Positions 11,714-22,870 of a DNA stretch of 64,000 nt are shown piece by piece. Position numbers and translations under genes: made by a program. The stretch is from Nephrocerus scutellatus (lineage: Eukaryota; Arthropoda; Insecta; Diptera; Pipunculidae): contig OX352765.1 in NCBI GenBank assembly GCA_947095585.1, forward strand, positions 22,474,254 to 22,538,253, written 5' to 3'. The notes beneath the pieces are model-generated. The model saw nothing but the letters and a program-made list of their open reading frames with translations, was not told the origin of the DNA and made no database searches. How positions within the stretch are numbered: the first letter of the stretch is position 1; every line of letters begins with the position of its first letter.

Positions 11714-14058
11714 GCAAAACAGTAGGTATTCCGAAGAAAGTGGAGGTCGAAAACCTTCTTATCAGCTTCTTAGGAGCAATAAATTTGCAACTAAGCAAAT
11801 TAGTTTGCTAACGCTGTATTTTGCGTAATTGCTGAATCAGAGAAAAATTTGCTAAGCTTTTTCAAAAAATCAAAGAAAAGTTTGCTAAATTTTTTTCGAA
11901 AAATCAGAGAAAACCCTGCTTCAATTTTTTCGAAAAACCAGAGAAAATTTTGCTAATTTTTTTTTGAGAAATCATTAAGACTATTTTTTAGCAAAACAGT
12001 AGGTATTCAGAAGAAAGTGGAGGTCGAAAACCTTCTGATCAGCTTCTTAGGAGCAATAAATTTGCATCTAAGCAAATTAGTTTGCTATCGCTGTATTTTG
12101 CGTAATTGCTGAATCAGAGAAAAATTTGCTAAGATTTTTCAAAAAATCAAAGAAAAGTTTGCTAAATTTTTTTCGAAAAATCAGAGAAAACTCTGCTTCA
12201 ATTTTTTCGAAAAATCAGAGAAAATTTTGCTAATTTTTTTTTGAGAAATCATTAAGACTATTTTTTAGCAAAACAGTAGGTATTCAGAAGAAAGTGGAGG
12301 TCGAAAACCTTCTGATCAGCTTCTTAGGAGCAATAAATTTGCATCTAAGCAAATTAGTTTGCTATCGCTGTATTTTGCGTAATTGCTGAATCAGAGAAAA
12401 ATTTGCTAAGATTTTTCAAAAAATCAAAGAAAAGTTTGCTAAATTTTTTTCGAAAAATCAGAGAAAACTCTGCTTCAATTTTTTCGAAAAATCAGAGAAA
12501 ATTTTGCTAATTTTTTTTTGAGAAATCATTAAGACTATTTTTTAGCAAAACAGTAGGTATTCAGAAGAAAGTGGAGGTCGAAAACCTTCTGATCAGCTTC
12601 TTAGGAGCAATAAATTTGCATCTAAGCAAGTTAGTTTGCTAACGCTGTATTTTGCGTAATTGCTGAATCAGAGAAAAATTTGCTAAGATTTTTCAAAAAA
12701 TCAAAGAAAAGTTTGCTAAATTTTTTTCGAAAAATCAGAGAAAACTCTGCTTCAATTTTTTCGAAAAATCAGAGAAAATTTTGCTAATTTTTTTTTGAGA
12801 AATCATTAAGACTATTTTTTAGCAAAACAGTAGGTATTCAGAAGAAAGTGGAGGTCGAAAACCTTCTGATCAGCTTCTTAGGAGCAATAAATTTGCATCT
12901 AAGCAAGTTAGTTTGCTAACGCTGTATTTTGCGTAATTGCTGAATCAGAGAAAAATTTGCTAAGATTTTTCAAAAAATCAAAGAAAAGTTTGCTAAATTT
13001 TTTTCGAAAAATCAGAGAAAACTTTGCTTAAATTTTTTCGAAAAACCATAGAAAATTTTGCTAATTTTTTTTTGAGAAATCATTAAGACTATTTTTTAGC
13101 AAAACAGTAGGTATTCAGAAGAAAGTGGAGGTCGAAAACCTTCTGATCAGCTTCTTAGGAGCAATAAATTTGCATCTAAGCAAATTAGTTTGCTAACGCT
13201 GTATTTTGCGTAATTGCTGAATCAGAGAAAAATTTGCTAAGATTTTTCAAAAAATCAAAGAAAAGTTTGCTAAATTTTTTTCGAAAAATCAGAGAAAACT
13301 TTGCTTAAATTTTTTCGAAAAACCAGAGAAAATTTTGCTAATTTTTTTTTGAGAAATCATTAAGACTATTTTTTAGCAAAACAGTAGGTATTCAGAAGAA
13401 AGTGGAGGTCGAAAACCTTCTGATCAGCTTCTTAGGAGCAATAAATTTGCATCTAAGCAAATTAGTTTGCTAACGCTGTATTTTGCGTAATTGCTGAATC
13501 AGAGAAAAATTTGCTAAGATTTTTCAAAAAATCAAAGAAAAGTTTGCTAAATTTTTTTCGAAAAATCAGAGAAAACTTTGCTTAAATTTTTTCGAAAAAC
13601 CAGAGAAAATTTTGCTAATTTTTTTTTGAGAAATCATTAAGACTATTTTTTAGCAAAACAGTAGGTATTCAGAAGAAAGTGGAGGTCGAAAACCTTCTGA
13701 TCAGCTTCTTAGGAGCAATAAATTTGCATCTAAGCAAATTAGTTTGCTAACGCTGTATTTTGCGTAATTGCTGAATCAGAGAAAAATTTGCTAAGATTTT
13801 TCAAAAAATCAAAGAAAAGTTTGCTAAATTTTTTTCGAAAAATCAGAGAAAACTTTGCTTAAATTTTTTCGAAAAACCAGAGAAAATTTTGCTAATTTTT
13901 TTTTGAGAAATCATTAAGACTATTTTTTAGCAAAACAGTAGGTATTCAGAAGAAAGTGGAGGTCGAAAACCTTCTGATCAGCTTCTTAGGAGCAATAAAT
14001 TTGCAACTAAGCAAATTAGTTTGCTATCGCTATATTTTGCGTAATCGCTGAATCATGG
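11714..14058 (+). repeat. 277-bp tandem array (8 full units plus partial)
   Basis: The marker GCAAAACAGTAGGTATT starts at 11,714, 11,991, 12,268, 12,545, 12,822, 13,099, 13,376, 13,653 and 13,930: eight steps of exactly 277 bp. Units differ at only a few sites (for example TCCGAAG in the first, TTCAGAAG later; ACTCTGCTTC versus ACTTTGCTTA). Each unit contains a constant part of about 125 bp (with GTGGAGGTCGAAAACCTTCT) and four subrepeats of 33-34 bp beginning ATCAGAGAAAA or similar and containing TTTGCTAA. Open frames inside are composition artefacts. Confidence 0.95.
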
Positions 14059-14433
14059 AAAAGTCAGAGAAAAGTTTGCTTACATTTTTCGAAAAATCAG
14101 AGAAAATTTTGCTAAACAATTGCTAATAATCAGAGAAAATTTTGCTAAATTTTTCGAAAAATAAGAACAACAAAAAAAAATTTAAATTTTCAATTTATTT
14201 AAATTTTGTATTTTTTTCTGGTTATTTTTGTTGTTGTTGTTGGTTGATGGTGTTATTTTTTTTTATTGTTGTTTTATTATTTCCACCCTTCTTCTCTTCC
14301 TTCTTCCCTTTCCCTTGTCTCTTCGCTATTTTACAATTTTTTCTATCTCCCGCACAAATTCATTCGGTTTTCTGGAATTTTAAATCATTGCTAGTTTTTT
14401 ATTTATGAATAATTCAGTAGTATTTGAAAAGTT

Positions 14434-14502
14434 ACCTGATACGGGAATTGAACCATCATCTTCTGCATATGAAGCGACTCCTTAACCATCTGACCTAAGT
14501 AC
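14434..14502 (-). other. tRNA-like sequence, copy 1 (not a functional tRNA)
   Basis: On minus this reads TACTTAGGTCAGATGGTTAA, GGAGTCGCTTCATATGCAGA, then GGTTCAATTCCCG: an A-box-like and a good B-box in tRNA spacing, with a possible 4-bp anticodon stem CTTC/GAAG around a 7-base loop. The T stem has mismatches and no convincing acceptor stem forms. It is probably a tRNA-derived relic trapped in the left arm. It occurs again at 15,967-16,036. Confidence 0.55.
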
Positions 14503-15966
14503 TGTGTATACAACCAATGCTAAAATCGGTCTATATTAATTATTAGCAATTCTTGCTGCCCAAAACAGTTTTGCTCTGAAGCAGAGCTGAAATTAAGCAA
14601 AACGTTCAGACTAAATTAAAATTTTAAAACATTCTGAATTTTGACAAAAGCCAGTTGCAAAATCAGAGCATTTTTTGCCAATATTTTTGCTATTTTTCAG
14701 CGTTTTTTAAGCAAACTATTTTGCTCTTATTCAGAGCTGTATTTTGCGTAATTGCTGAATCAGAGAAAAATTTGCTAAGATTTTTCAAAAAATTAAAGAA
14801 AAGTTTGCTAAATTTTTTTCGAAAAATCAGAGAAAACTTTGCTTAAATTTTTTCGAAAAACCAGAGAAAATTTTGCTAATTTTTTTTTGAGAAATCATTA
14901 AGACTATTTTTTAGCAAAACAGTAGGTATTCCGAAGAAAGTGGAGGTCGAAAACCTTCTGATCAGCTTCTTATGAGCAATAAATTTGCATCTAAGCAAGT
15001 TAGTTTGCTAACGCTGTATTTTGCGTAATTGCTGAATCAGAGAAAAATTTGCTAAGATTTTTCAAAAATCAAAGAAAAGTTTGCTAAATTTTTTTCGAAA
15101 AATCAGAGAAAACTTTGCTTAAATTTTTTCGAAAAATCAGAGAAAATTTTGCTAATTTTTTTTTGAGAAATCATTAAGACTATTTTTTAGCAAAACAGTA
15201 GGTATTCCGAAGAAAGTGGAGGTCGAAAACCTTCTGATCAGCTTCTTAGGAGCAATAAATTTGCATCTAAGCAAATTAGTTTGCTAACGCTGTATTTTGC
15301 GTAATTGTTGAATCAGAGAAAAATTTGCTAAGATTTTTCAAAAAATCAAGGAAAAGTTTGCTACATTTTTTTCGAAAAATCAGAGAAAACTTTGCTTAAA
15401 TTTTTTCGAAAAACCAGAGAAAATTTTGCTAATTTTTTTTTTGAGAAATCATTAAGACTATTTTTTAGCAAAACAGTAGGTATTCAGAAGAAAGTGGAGG
15501 TCGAAAACCTTCTGATCAGCTTCTTAGGAGCAATAAATTTGCAACTAAGCAAATTAGTTTGCTATCGCTATATTTTGCGTAATCGCTGAATCATGGAAAA
15601 GTCAGAGAAAAGTTTGCTTACATTTTTCGAAAAATCAGAGAAAATTTTGCTAAACAGTTGCTAATAATCAGAGAAAATTTTGCTAAATTTTTCGAAAAAT
15701 AAGAACAACAAAAAAAAATTTAAATTTTCAATTTATTTAATTGTTTGTATTTTTTTCTGGTTATTTTTGTTGTTGTTGTTGGTTGATGGTGTTATTTTTT
15801 ATTGTTGTTTTATTATTTCCACCCTTCTTCTTCTTCCCTTTCCCTTCCGACTCTTCGCTATTTTACAATTTTTTCTATCTCCCCGCACAAATTTATTCGG
15901 TTTTCTGGAATTTTAAATCATTGCTAGTTTTTTATTTATGAATAATTCAGTAGTATTTGAAAAGTT

Positions 15967-16036
15967 ACCTGATACGGGAATTGAACCATCATCTTCTGCA
16001 TATGAAGCGACTCCTTAACCATCTGACCTAAGTACT
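15967..16036 (-). other. tRNA-like sequence, copy 2
   Basis: Same sequence as at 14,434-14,502, carried by the second copy of the 1,538-bp duplication. The B-box GGTTCAATTCC is conserved in both copies. Confidence 0.55.
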
Positions 16037-16079
16037 GTGTATACAACCAATGCTAAAATCGGTCTATATTAATTATTAG

Positions 16080-16850
16080 CAATTCTTGCTGCCCAAAACA
16101 GTTTTGCTCTGAAGCAGAGCTGAAATTAAGCAAAACGTTCAGACTAAATTAAAATTTTCAAACATTCTGAATTTTAGCAAAAGCCAGTTGCAAAATCAGA
16201 GCATTTTTTGCCAATATTTTTGCTATTTTTCAGCGTTTTTTAAGCAAACTATTTTGCTTTGATTCAGAGCTGAAATAAAGCAAAACGTTCACACTAAATA
16301 AAAATTTTCAAACATTCTGAATTTTAGCAAAAGCCAGTTGCAAAATCAGAGCATTTTTTGCCAATATTTTTGCTATTTTTCAGCGTTTTTTAAGCAAACT
16401 ATTTTGCTCTGATTCAGAGCTGAAATTAAGCAAAATGTGCGGACTAAATTAAAATTTTCAAACATTCTGAAATTTAGCCAAATCGATTTGCAAAATCAAA
16501 ACTGATTTTGCTGTTTTTTTGCTATTTATATGCAATGTTTTTGAGTAAATTATTTTGCTCTGATCCAGAGCTGAAATTAAGAAAAACGTTCAGACTAATT
16601 TAAAAATTTCAAACATTCTGAATTTCAGTAGAGCGAGTTGCAAAAACAGAGCTGATTTCCTAATTTTTTTGCTATTTAAATGCAGCGTTTTTTGAGTAAA
16701 CTACTTTGCTCTAAATCAGTGCTGAAATAAAGCAAAAATATGCTAAATTAAGTTTTCAGATATTTTGAGTTTTTGCATAGCAAGTTGCAAAAACAGAACT
16801 AATTTTCCCAATATTTTCGCTATTTCTATGTAGCATTTTTGACCAAACTA
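16080..16850 (+). repeat. Diverged 150-bp-family units, plus orientation (left arm)
   Basis: About five consecutive units begin near CAAACTATTTTGCTCTGATT and contain TTTTAGCAAAAGCCAGTTGC and GCCAATATTTTTGCTATTTT. The units near 16,250-16,400 are almost identical to the reverse complement of the right-arm 150-bp units, while those towards 16,850 are increasingly diverged. They form the left half of a large inverted repeat around the spacer. Confidence 0.88.
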
Positions 16851-18470
16851 CTCCGTTTTGAAATTTTCAAGTTTCCAATTTTTTTATAATCCAAAAATCT
16901 ACAAATTTCAAGTTTTTATGAATTTTTCAGAATTTTGTTCAGGGGGCTTCCATACAAATATGGATAAGGAGATACTGATTTGATTATTTTAATTTCAAGA
17001 TGGCTGCTACTTAACAAAAGTAAAGAATAAGAAACAATGAGATAGCTAGTTGTAAATTAAACTAGTTATACTATATGGACACATGCGAAAAAAATTTCAA
17101 TGTTGTTTTATGTTCCACGTAAAAATAGCGTAAATGCTAATAATAATAATAATTAATAATTTCTTGATTACTATGGGTTAATATTATAATTCCATCATTA
17201 TATGTGAATATCGTGAAATCCTTAGTGACCAGCAGTATGGTTTTCGTAGGCAGCGTTCTACAGGTGACCTGATGGCTTATCTAACTGAAAGGTGGAACCA
17301 GTCTATTCATAAATTTGGTGAAAGTAAAGTTGTAAAGTTTTGTCGAAAATGAATGCTTATGGAATTAATAAAACCCTACTCAACGGGACTAGTAAATACC
17401 TTTCTGAATGTTGGAATGACCACATATTTGCAATCGCCAAAAAAGCTGCGAGATGCCAGCAAGATGTACTTCACTCCTTCAGATCTGGCTACTATTTACA
17501 AGGCGTATATTCGCCCTAAACTTGAATACAACTGTATTGTCTGGGACAATGGAATGTTTCCTGCCTGTCACTGTTGTATTGCTTTTTCCACAAGCGGTGT
17601 TCCAAATAAATATCCAAATGCATCCCGCCCATTCTCCAACCCATCCGTAATACCCGTGCCTCAAATCGAGCTCACGGGTCCACCATTAAGCCTATTTGCG
17701 GGCGTACTAACCAACTCAGAGATTCCTTCTTTAACCGCACGATAGTTATGTAGAATGAATTGCCTGATTATGTGTTTCCGCTTTTGTATGATCTGCAGTC
17801 GTTTAAGACACGCGTGCATAGACATCTCATCCTTTCCTCTCCCTAATTTCCTAACGCCCACGCTGTGCTAAGCATTATAAGTGTGCAAACCCCTTTAGCG
17901 TGTGTACATTATAAAAAAAAATATGTGAAAAAGAGATTTTCTCAACTTTTTAAGGACTTTTTTAAAAAACTTCCACAAATGCCAGAGAGTTGAAATTTTG
18001 TGAGTAGCTAGTTAGGTTCCGCGTGTGAGCACATGTAATCAGTCTCCTCTGGCACGTGTGATTCGTGCAATAGTAGTTTTTTCGACCTCTCTGAAGTCAT
18101 TTTTATCCAACTATAGAGTTAAAGTTTTGTGCGCGTCTGAAACGTGTGGCGCGAGTGTCGGTGTATACATAGACATTTTTACCAGAAAAACGATTTGTTT
18201 TTACATTTACCTGTTTTGTTTTGTTTTTTATTTGACATGAAAATCTGTCACCGATTGCCCGTTTGACTGTTCCATTTCCCAAAAAAAAAAGATCTATATA
18301 TTTCGGCAGATTTATACCTTTTTTATTACCACCAACAACCGGGTTTTTGCTTGGCACGTGGCTTGATATTTTTTATGTTGCGAAAATTAACATATTTTGT
18401 AAATATATTTTAAAACAAACCTGTAAAAAAATGCAAACAAACCCAAATCAATTTATGTGTTCTATTTGCT
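16851..18470. other. Spacer (loop) of the foldback-like element
   Basis: Mostly non-repetitive DNA between the inverted 150-bp arms. It contains a LINE fragment (17,215-17,905) and, at about 17,985-18,070, a stretch related to 44,555-44,640 (GAAATTTTG, CCGCGTGTGA). No transposase-like frame was seen; open frames at 18,025-18,502 on both strands show no family signature. Confidence 0.6.
17215..17905 (+). mobile_element. LINE fragment (RT palm, thumb and 3' end) inside the foldback spacer
   Basis: The plus strand encodes SDQQYGFRRQRSTGDLMAYL, the RT finger/palm motif, then after an internal deletion GINKTLL and the thumb segment TPSDLATIYKAYIRPKLEYN, then C-terminal sequence ending FKTRVHRHL and a 3' untranslated end CCTAACGCCCACGCTGTGCT. 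The catalytic YADD segment is in the deleted part. The same 3' end occurs at 43,920-44,165 and related thumb sequence at 35,985-36,605. In the family this polymerase copies element RNA at a nicked target; here it is inert. Confidence 0.85.
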
Positions 18471-18474
18471 ATTT

Positions 18475-21400
18475 GCAAAGATATTGGCAAAAAATGCTCT
18501 AATTTTGCAACTAGCTTTTGCTAAAATTCAGAGTGTTTGAAAATTTTTATTTAGTCTGAACGTGTTTCCTAATTTCAGCTCTGAATCAGAGCAAATGAGT
18601 TTGCTCAAAAAACGCTGAAAAATAGCAAAAATATTGGCAAAAAATGCTCCGATTTTGCAACTAGCTTTTGCTAAAATTCAGAGTGTTTGAAAATTTTTAT
18701 TTAGTCTGAACGTGTTGCCTAATTTCAGCTCTGAATCAGAGCAAAAGAGTTTGCTTCAAAAACGCTGAAAAATAGCAAAAATATTGGCAAAAAATGCTCC
18801 GATTTTGCAACTAGCTTTTGCTAAAATTCAGAGTGTTTGAAAATTTTTATTTAGTCTGAACGTGTTTCCTAATTTCAGCTCTGAATCAGAGCAAATGAGT
18901 TTGCTCAAAAAACGCTGAAAAATAGCAAAAATATTGGCAAAAAATGCTCCGATTTTGCAACTAGCTTTTGCTAAAATTCAGAGTGTTTGAAAATTTTTAT
19001 TTAGTCTGAACGTGTTGTCTAATTTCAGCTCTGAATCAGAGCAAAAGAGTTTGCTTCAAAAACGCTGAAAAATAGCAAAAATATTGGCAAAAAATGCTCC
19101 GATTTTGCAACTAGCTTTTGCTAAAATTCAGAGTGTTTGAAAATTTTTATTTAGTCTGAACGTGTTTCCTAATTTCAGCTCTGAATCAGAGCAAATGAGT
19201 TTGCTCAAAAAACGCTGAAAAATAGCAAAAATATTGGCAAAAAATGCTCCGATTTTGCAACTAGCTTTTGCTAAAATTCAGAGTGTTTGAAAATTTTTAT
19301 TTAGTCTGAACGTGTTGCCTAATTTCAGCTCTGAATCAGAGCAAATGAGTTTGCTCAAAAAACGCTGAAAAATAGCAAAAATATTGGCAAAAAATGCTCC
19401 GATTTTGCAACTAGCTTTTGCTAAAATTCAGAGTGTTTGAAAATTTTTATTTAGTCTGAACGTGTTGCCTACTTTCAGCTCTGAATCAGAGCAAAAGAGT
19501 TTGCTTCAAAAACGCTGAAAAATAGCAAAAATATTGGCAAAAAATGCTCCGATTTTGCAACTAGCTTTTGCTAAAATTCAGAGTGTTTGAAAATTTTTAT
19601 TTAGTCTGAACGTGTTGCCTAATTTCAGCTCTGAATCAGAGCAAAAGAGTTTGCTCAAAAAACGCTGAAAAATAGCAAAAATATTGGCAAAAAATGCTCC
19701 GATTTTGCAACTAGCTTTTGCTAAAATTCAGAGTGTTTGAAAATTTTTATTTAGTCTGAACGTGTTGCCTACTTTCAGCTCTGAATCAGAGCAAAAAAGT
19801 TTGCTTAAAAAACGCTGAAAAATAGCAAAAATATTGGCAAAAAATGCTCCGATTTTGCAACTAGCTTTTGCTAAAATTCAGAGTGTTTGAAAATTTTTAT
19901 TTAGTCTGAACGTGTTGCCTACTTTCAGCTCTGAATCAGAGCAAAAAAGTTTGCTTAAAAAACGCTGAAAAATAGCAAAAATATTGGTAAAAAATGTTCT
20001 GATTTTGTAACTAGCTTTTGCTAAAATTCAGAGTGTTTGAAAATTTTTATTTAGTCTGAACGTGTTGCCTAATTTCAGCTCTGAATCAGAGCAAAAAAGT
20101 TTGCTTAAAAAACGCTGAAAAATAGCAAAAATATTGGCAAAAAATGCTCCGATTTTGCAACTAGCTTTTGCTAAAATTCAGAGTGTTTGAAAATTTTTAT
20201 TTAGTCTGAACGTGTTGCCTAATTTCAGCTCTGAATCAGAGCAAAAGAGTTTGCTTAAAAAACGCTGAAAAATAGCAAAAATATTGGCAAAAAATGCTCC
20301 GATTTTGCAACTAGCTTTTGCTAAAATTCAGAGTGTTTGAAAATTTTTATTTAGTCTGAACGTGTTGCCTAATTTCAGCTCTGAATCAGAGCAAAAGAGT
20401 TTGCTTAAAAAACGCTGAAAAATAGCAAAAATATTGGCAAAAAATGCCCTGATTTTGCAACTGGCTTTTGCTAAAATTAAGAGTGTTTGAAAATTTTTAT
20501 TTAGTCTGAACGTGTTGCCTAATTTCAGCTCTGAATCAGAGCAAAAGAGTTTGCTTAAAAAACGCTGAAAAATAGCAAAAATATTGGCAAAAAATGCTCC
20601 GATTTTGCAACTAGCTTTTGCTAAAATTCAGAGTGTTTGAAAATTTTTATTTAGTCTGAACGTGTTGCCTAATTTCAGCTCTGAATCAGAGCAAAAAAGT
20701 TTGCTTAAAAAACGCTGAAAAATAGCAAAAATATTGGCAAAAAATGCTCTGATTTTTCAACTAGCTTTTGCTAAAATTCAGAGTGTTTGAAAATTTTTAT
20801 TTAGTCTGAACGTATTGCCTAATTTCAGCTCTGAATCAGAGCAAAAAAGTTTGCTTAAAAAACGCTGAAAAATAGCAAAAATATTGGCAAAAAATGCTCT
20901 GATCTTGCAACTAGCTTTTGCTAAAATTCAGAGTGTTTGAAAATTTTTATTTAGTCTGAACGTGTTGCCTAATTTCAGCTCTGAATCAGAGCAAAAGAGT
21001 TTGCTTAAAAAACGCTGAAAAATAGCAAAAATATTGGCAAAAATTGCTCCGATTTTGCAACTAGCTTTTGCTAAAATTCAGAGTGTTTGAAAATTTTTAT
21101 TTAGTCTGAACGTGTTGCCTAATTTCAGCTCTGAATCAGAGCAAAAAAGTTTGCTTAAAAAACGCTGAAAAATAGCAAAAATATTGGCAAAAAATGCCCT
21201 GATTTTGCAACTAGCTTTTGCTAAAGTTCAGAGTGTTTGAAAATTTTTATTTAGTCTGAACGTGTTGCCTAATTTCAGCTCTGAATCAGAGCAAAAGAGT
21301 TTGCTTAAAAAACGCTGAAAAATAGCAAAAATATTGGCAAAAAATGCTCTGATCTTGCAACTAGCTTTTGCTAAAGTTCAGAGTGTTTGAAAATTTTTAT

Positions 21401-22700
21401 TTAGTCTGAACGTGTTGCCTACTTTCAGCTCTGAATCAGAGCAAAAAAGTTTGCTTAAAAAACGCTGAAAAATAGCAAAAATATTGGCAAAAAATGCTCT
21501 GATTTTGCAACTAGCTTTTGCTAAAATTCAGAGTGTTTGAAAATTTTTATTTAGTCTGAACGTGTTGCCTAATTTCAGCTCTGAATCAGAGCAAAAAAGT
21601 TTGCTTAAAAAACGCTGAAAAATAGCAAAAATATTGGCAAAAAATGCTCCGATTTTGCAACTAGCTTTTGCTAAAATTCAGAGTGTTTGAAAATTTTTAT
21701 TTAGTCTGAACGTGTTGCCTAATTTCAGCTCTGAATCAGAGCAAAAAAGTTTGCTTAAAAAACGCTGAAAAATAGCAAAAATATTGGCTAAAAATGCTCT
21801 GATCTTGCAACTAGCTTTTGCTAAAATTCAGAGTGTTTGAAAATTTTTATTTAGTCTGAACGTGTTGCCTAATTTCAGCTCTGAATCAGAGCAAAAGAGG
21901 TTGCTTCAAAAACGCTGAAAAATAGCAAAAATATTGGCAAAAAATGCTCCGATTTTGCAACTAGCTTTTGCTAAAATTCAGAGTGTTTGAAAATTTTTAT
22001 TTAGTCTGAACGTGTTGCCTACTTTCAGCTCTGAATCAGAGCAAAAAAGTTTGCTTAAAAAACGCTGAAAAATAGCAAAAATATTGGCAAAAAATGCTCT
22101 GATTTTGCAACTAGCTTTTGCTAAAATTCAGAGTGTTTGAAAATTTTTATTTAGTCTGAACGTGTTGCCTAATTTCAGCTCTGAATCAGAGCAAAAGAGT
22201 TTGCTTAAAAAACGCTGAAAAATAGCAAAAATATTTGCAAAAAATGCCCTGATTTTGCAACTGGCTTTTGCTAAAATTCAGAATGTTTGAAAATTTTAAT
22301 TTAATCCGCACATTTTGCTTAATTTCAGCTCTGAATCAGAGCAAAATAGTTTGCTTAAAAAATGCTGAAAAATAGCAAAAATATTGGCAAAAAATGCCCT
22401 GATTTTGCAACTGGCTTTTGCTAAAGTTCAGAGTGTTTGAAAATTTTTATTTAGTCTGAACGTGTTGCCTAATTTCAGCTCTGAATCAGAGCAAAAGAGT
22501 TTGCTTAAAAAACGCTGAAAAATAGCAAAAATATTGGCAAAAAATGCCCTGATTTTGCAACTGGCTTTTGCTAAAATTCAGAATGTTTGAAAATTTTAAT
22601 TTAATCCGCACATTTTGCTTAATTTCAGCTCTGAATCAGAGCAAAATAGTTTGCTTAAAAACGCTGCATATAAATAGCAAAAATATTGTCAAAATTATCT
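18475..22700 (-). repeat. 150-bp tandem array, 27 exact-period units (right arm)
   Basis: The marker TTGCT(C/T)(A/C)AAA falls at 18,601 and then at every 150 bp to 22,651, giving 27 full units without a single net indel, plus a partial leading unit from about 18,475 and a diverged end to about 22,700. Units are highly similar and oriented opposite to the left-arm copies. Each carries the 15-bp dyad GCTCTGAATCAGAGC. Near the loop, two unit variants alternate (300-bp dimer); near the distal edge another variant recurs at 22,201-22,350 and 22,501-22,650. Confidence 0.97.
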
Positions 22701-22762
22701 CTGGTTTTGCAACTCGATTTGCTAGATTTCAGAATGTTTGAAAATTTCAAATAAGTCTGAAC

Positions 22763-22870
22763 GTTTTGCTTAATTTCAGCTTTGATTCAGAGCAAAATAA
22801 TTTGCTTAGAAACGCCATGTATTTAAGAAAACTATTTTGCTTTGAATCAGAGCTGAAATTAAGCAAAACC
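22763..22870. repeat. Local palindrome at the distal right arm
   Basis: About 46 bp at 22,763-22,810 (CGTTTTGCTTAATTTCAGCT...) are matched, with few mismatches, by the reverse complement of 22,824-22,870. After this point a partial 150-family unit runs in plus orientation (to about 22,940), so orientation flips a second time just before the right end. Confidence 0.75.

Larger units (their letters stand above)
13197..16272 (+). repeat. 1,538-bp tandem duplication inside the left arm
   Basis: Copy 1 is 13,197-14,734 and copy 2 is 14,735-16,272. Markers are offset by 1,538 bp: 277-unit starts 13,376/14,914 and 13,930/15,468, and the TTGCAACTAAGCAAATTAG variant near 14,001/15,539. The junction at 14,735 joins GAGCTG to TATTTTGCG, where the normal unit reads CGCTG-TATTTTGCG, so the breakpoint lies in shared GCTG. 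The copies differ by small indels (for example in the GTTGTTGTT and TTCTTCCC runs), so the duplication is not brand new. Confidence 0.9.

Noticed and set aside
14142..15941. Phe/Leu-rich open frames at 14,142-14,408, 14,655-14,846, 15,392-15,589 and 15,680-15,941
   Set aside because: They lie in the repeated left arm and follow its T-rich composition; copies of the same DNA shift frame through small indels, so no protein is being maintained.
17479..17861. Minus-strand frames over 17,479-17,861
   Set aside because: They are antisense shadows of the LINE fragment encoded on plus.
18475..22700. CRISPR-like array
   Set aside because: The regular 150-bp units are directly adjacent, with no unique spacers between short repeats, and the surrounding DNA is clearly eukaryotic.
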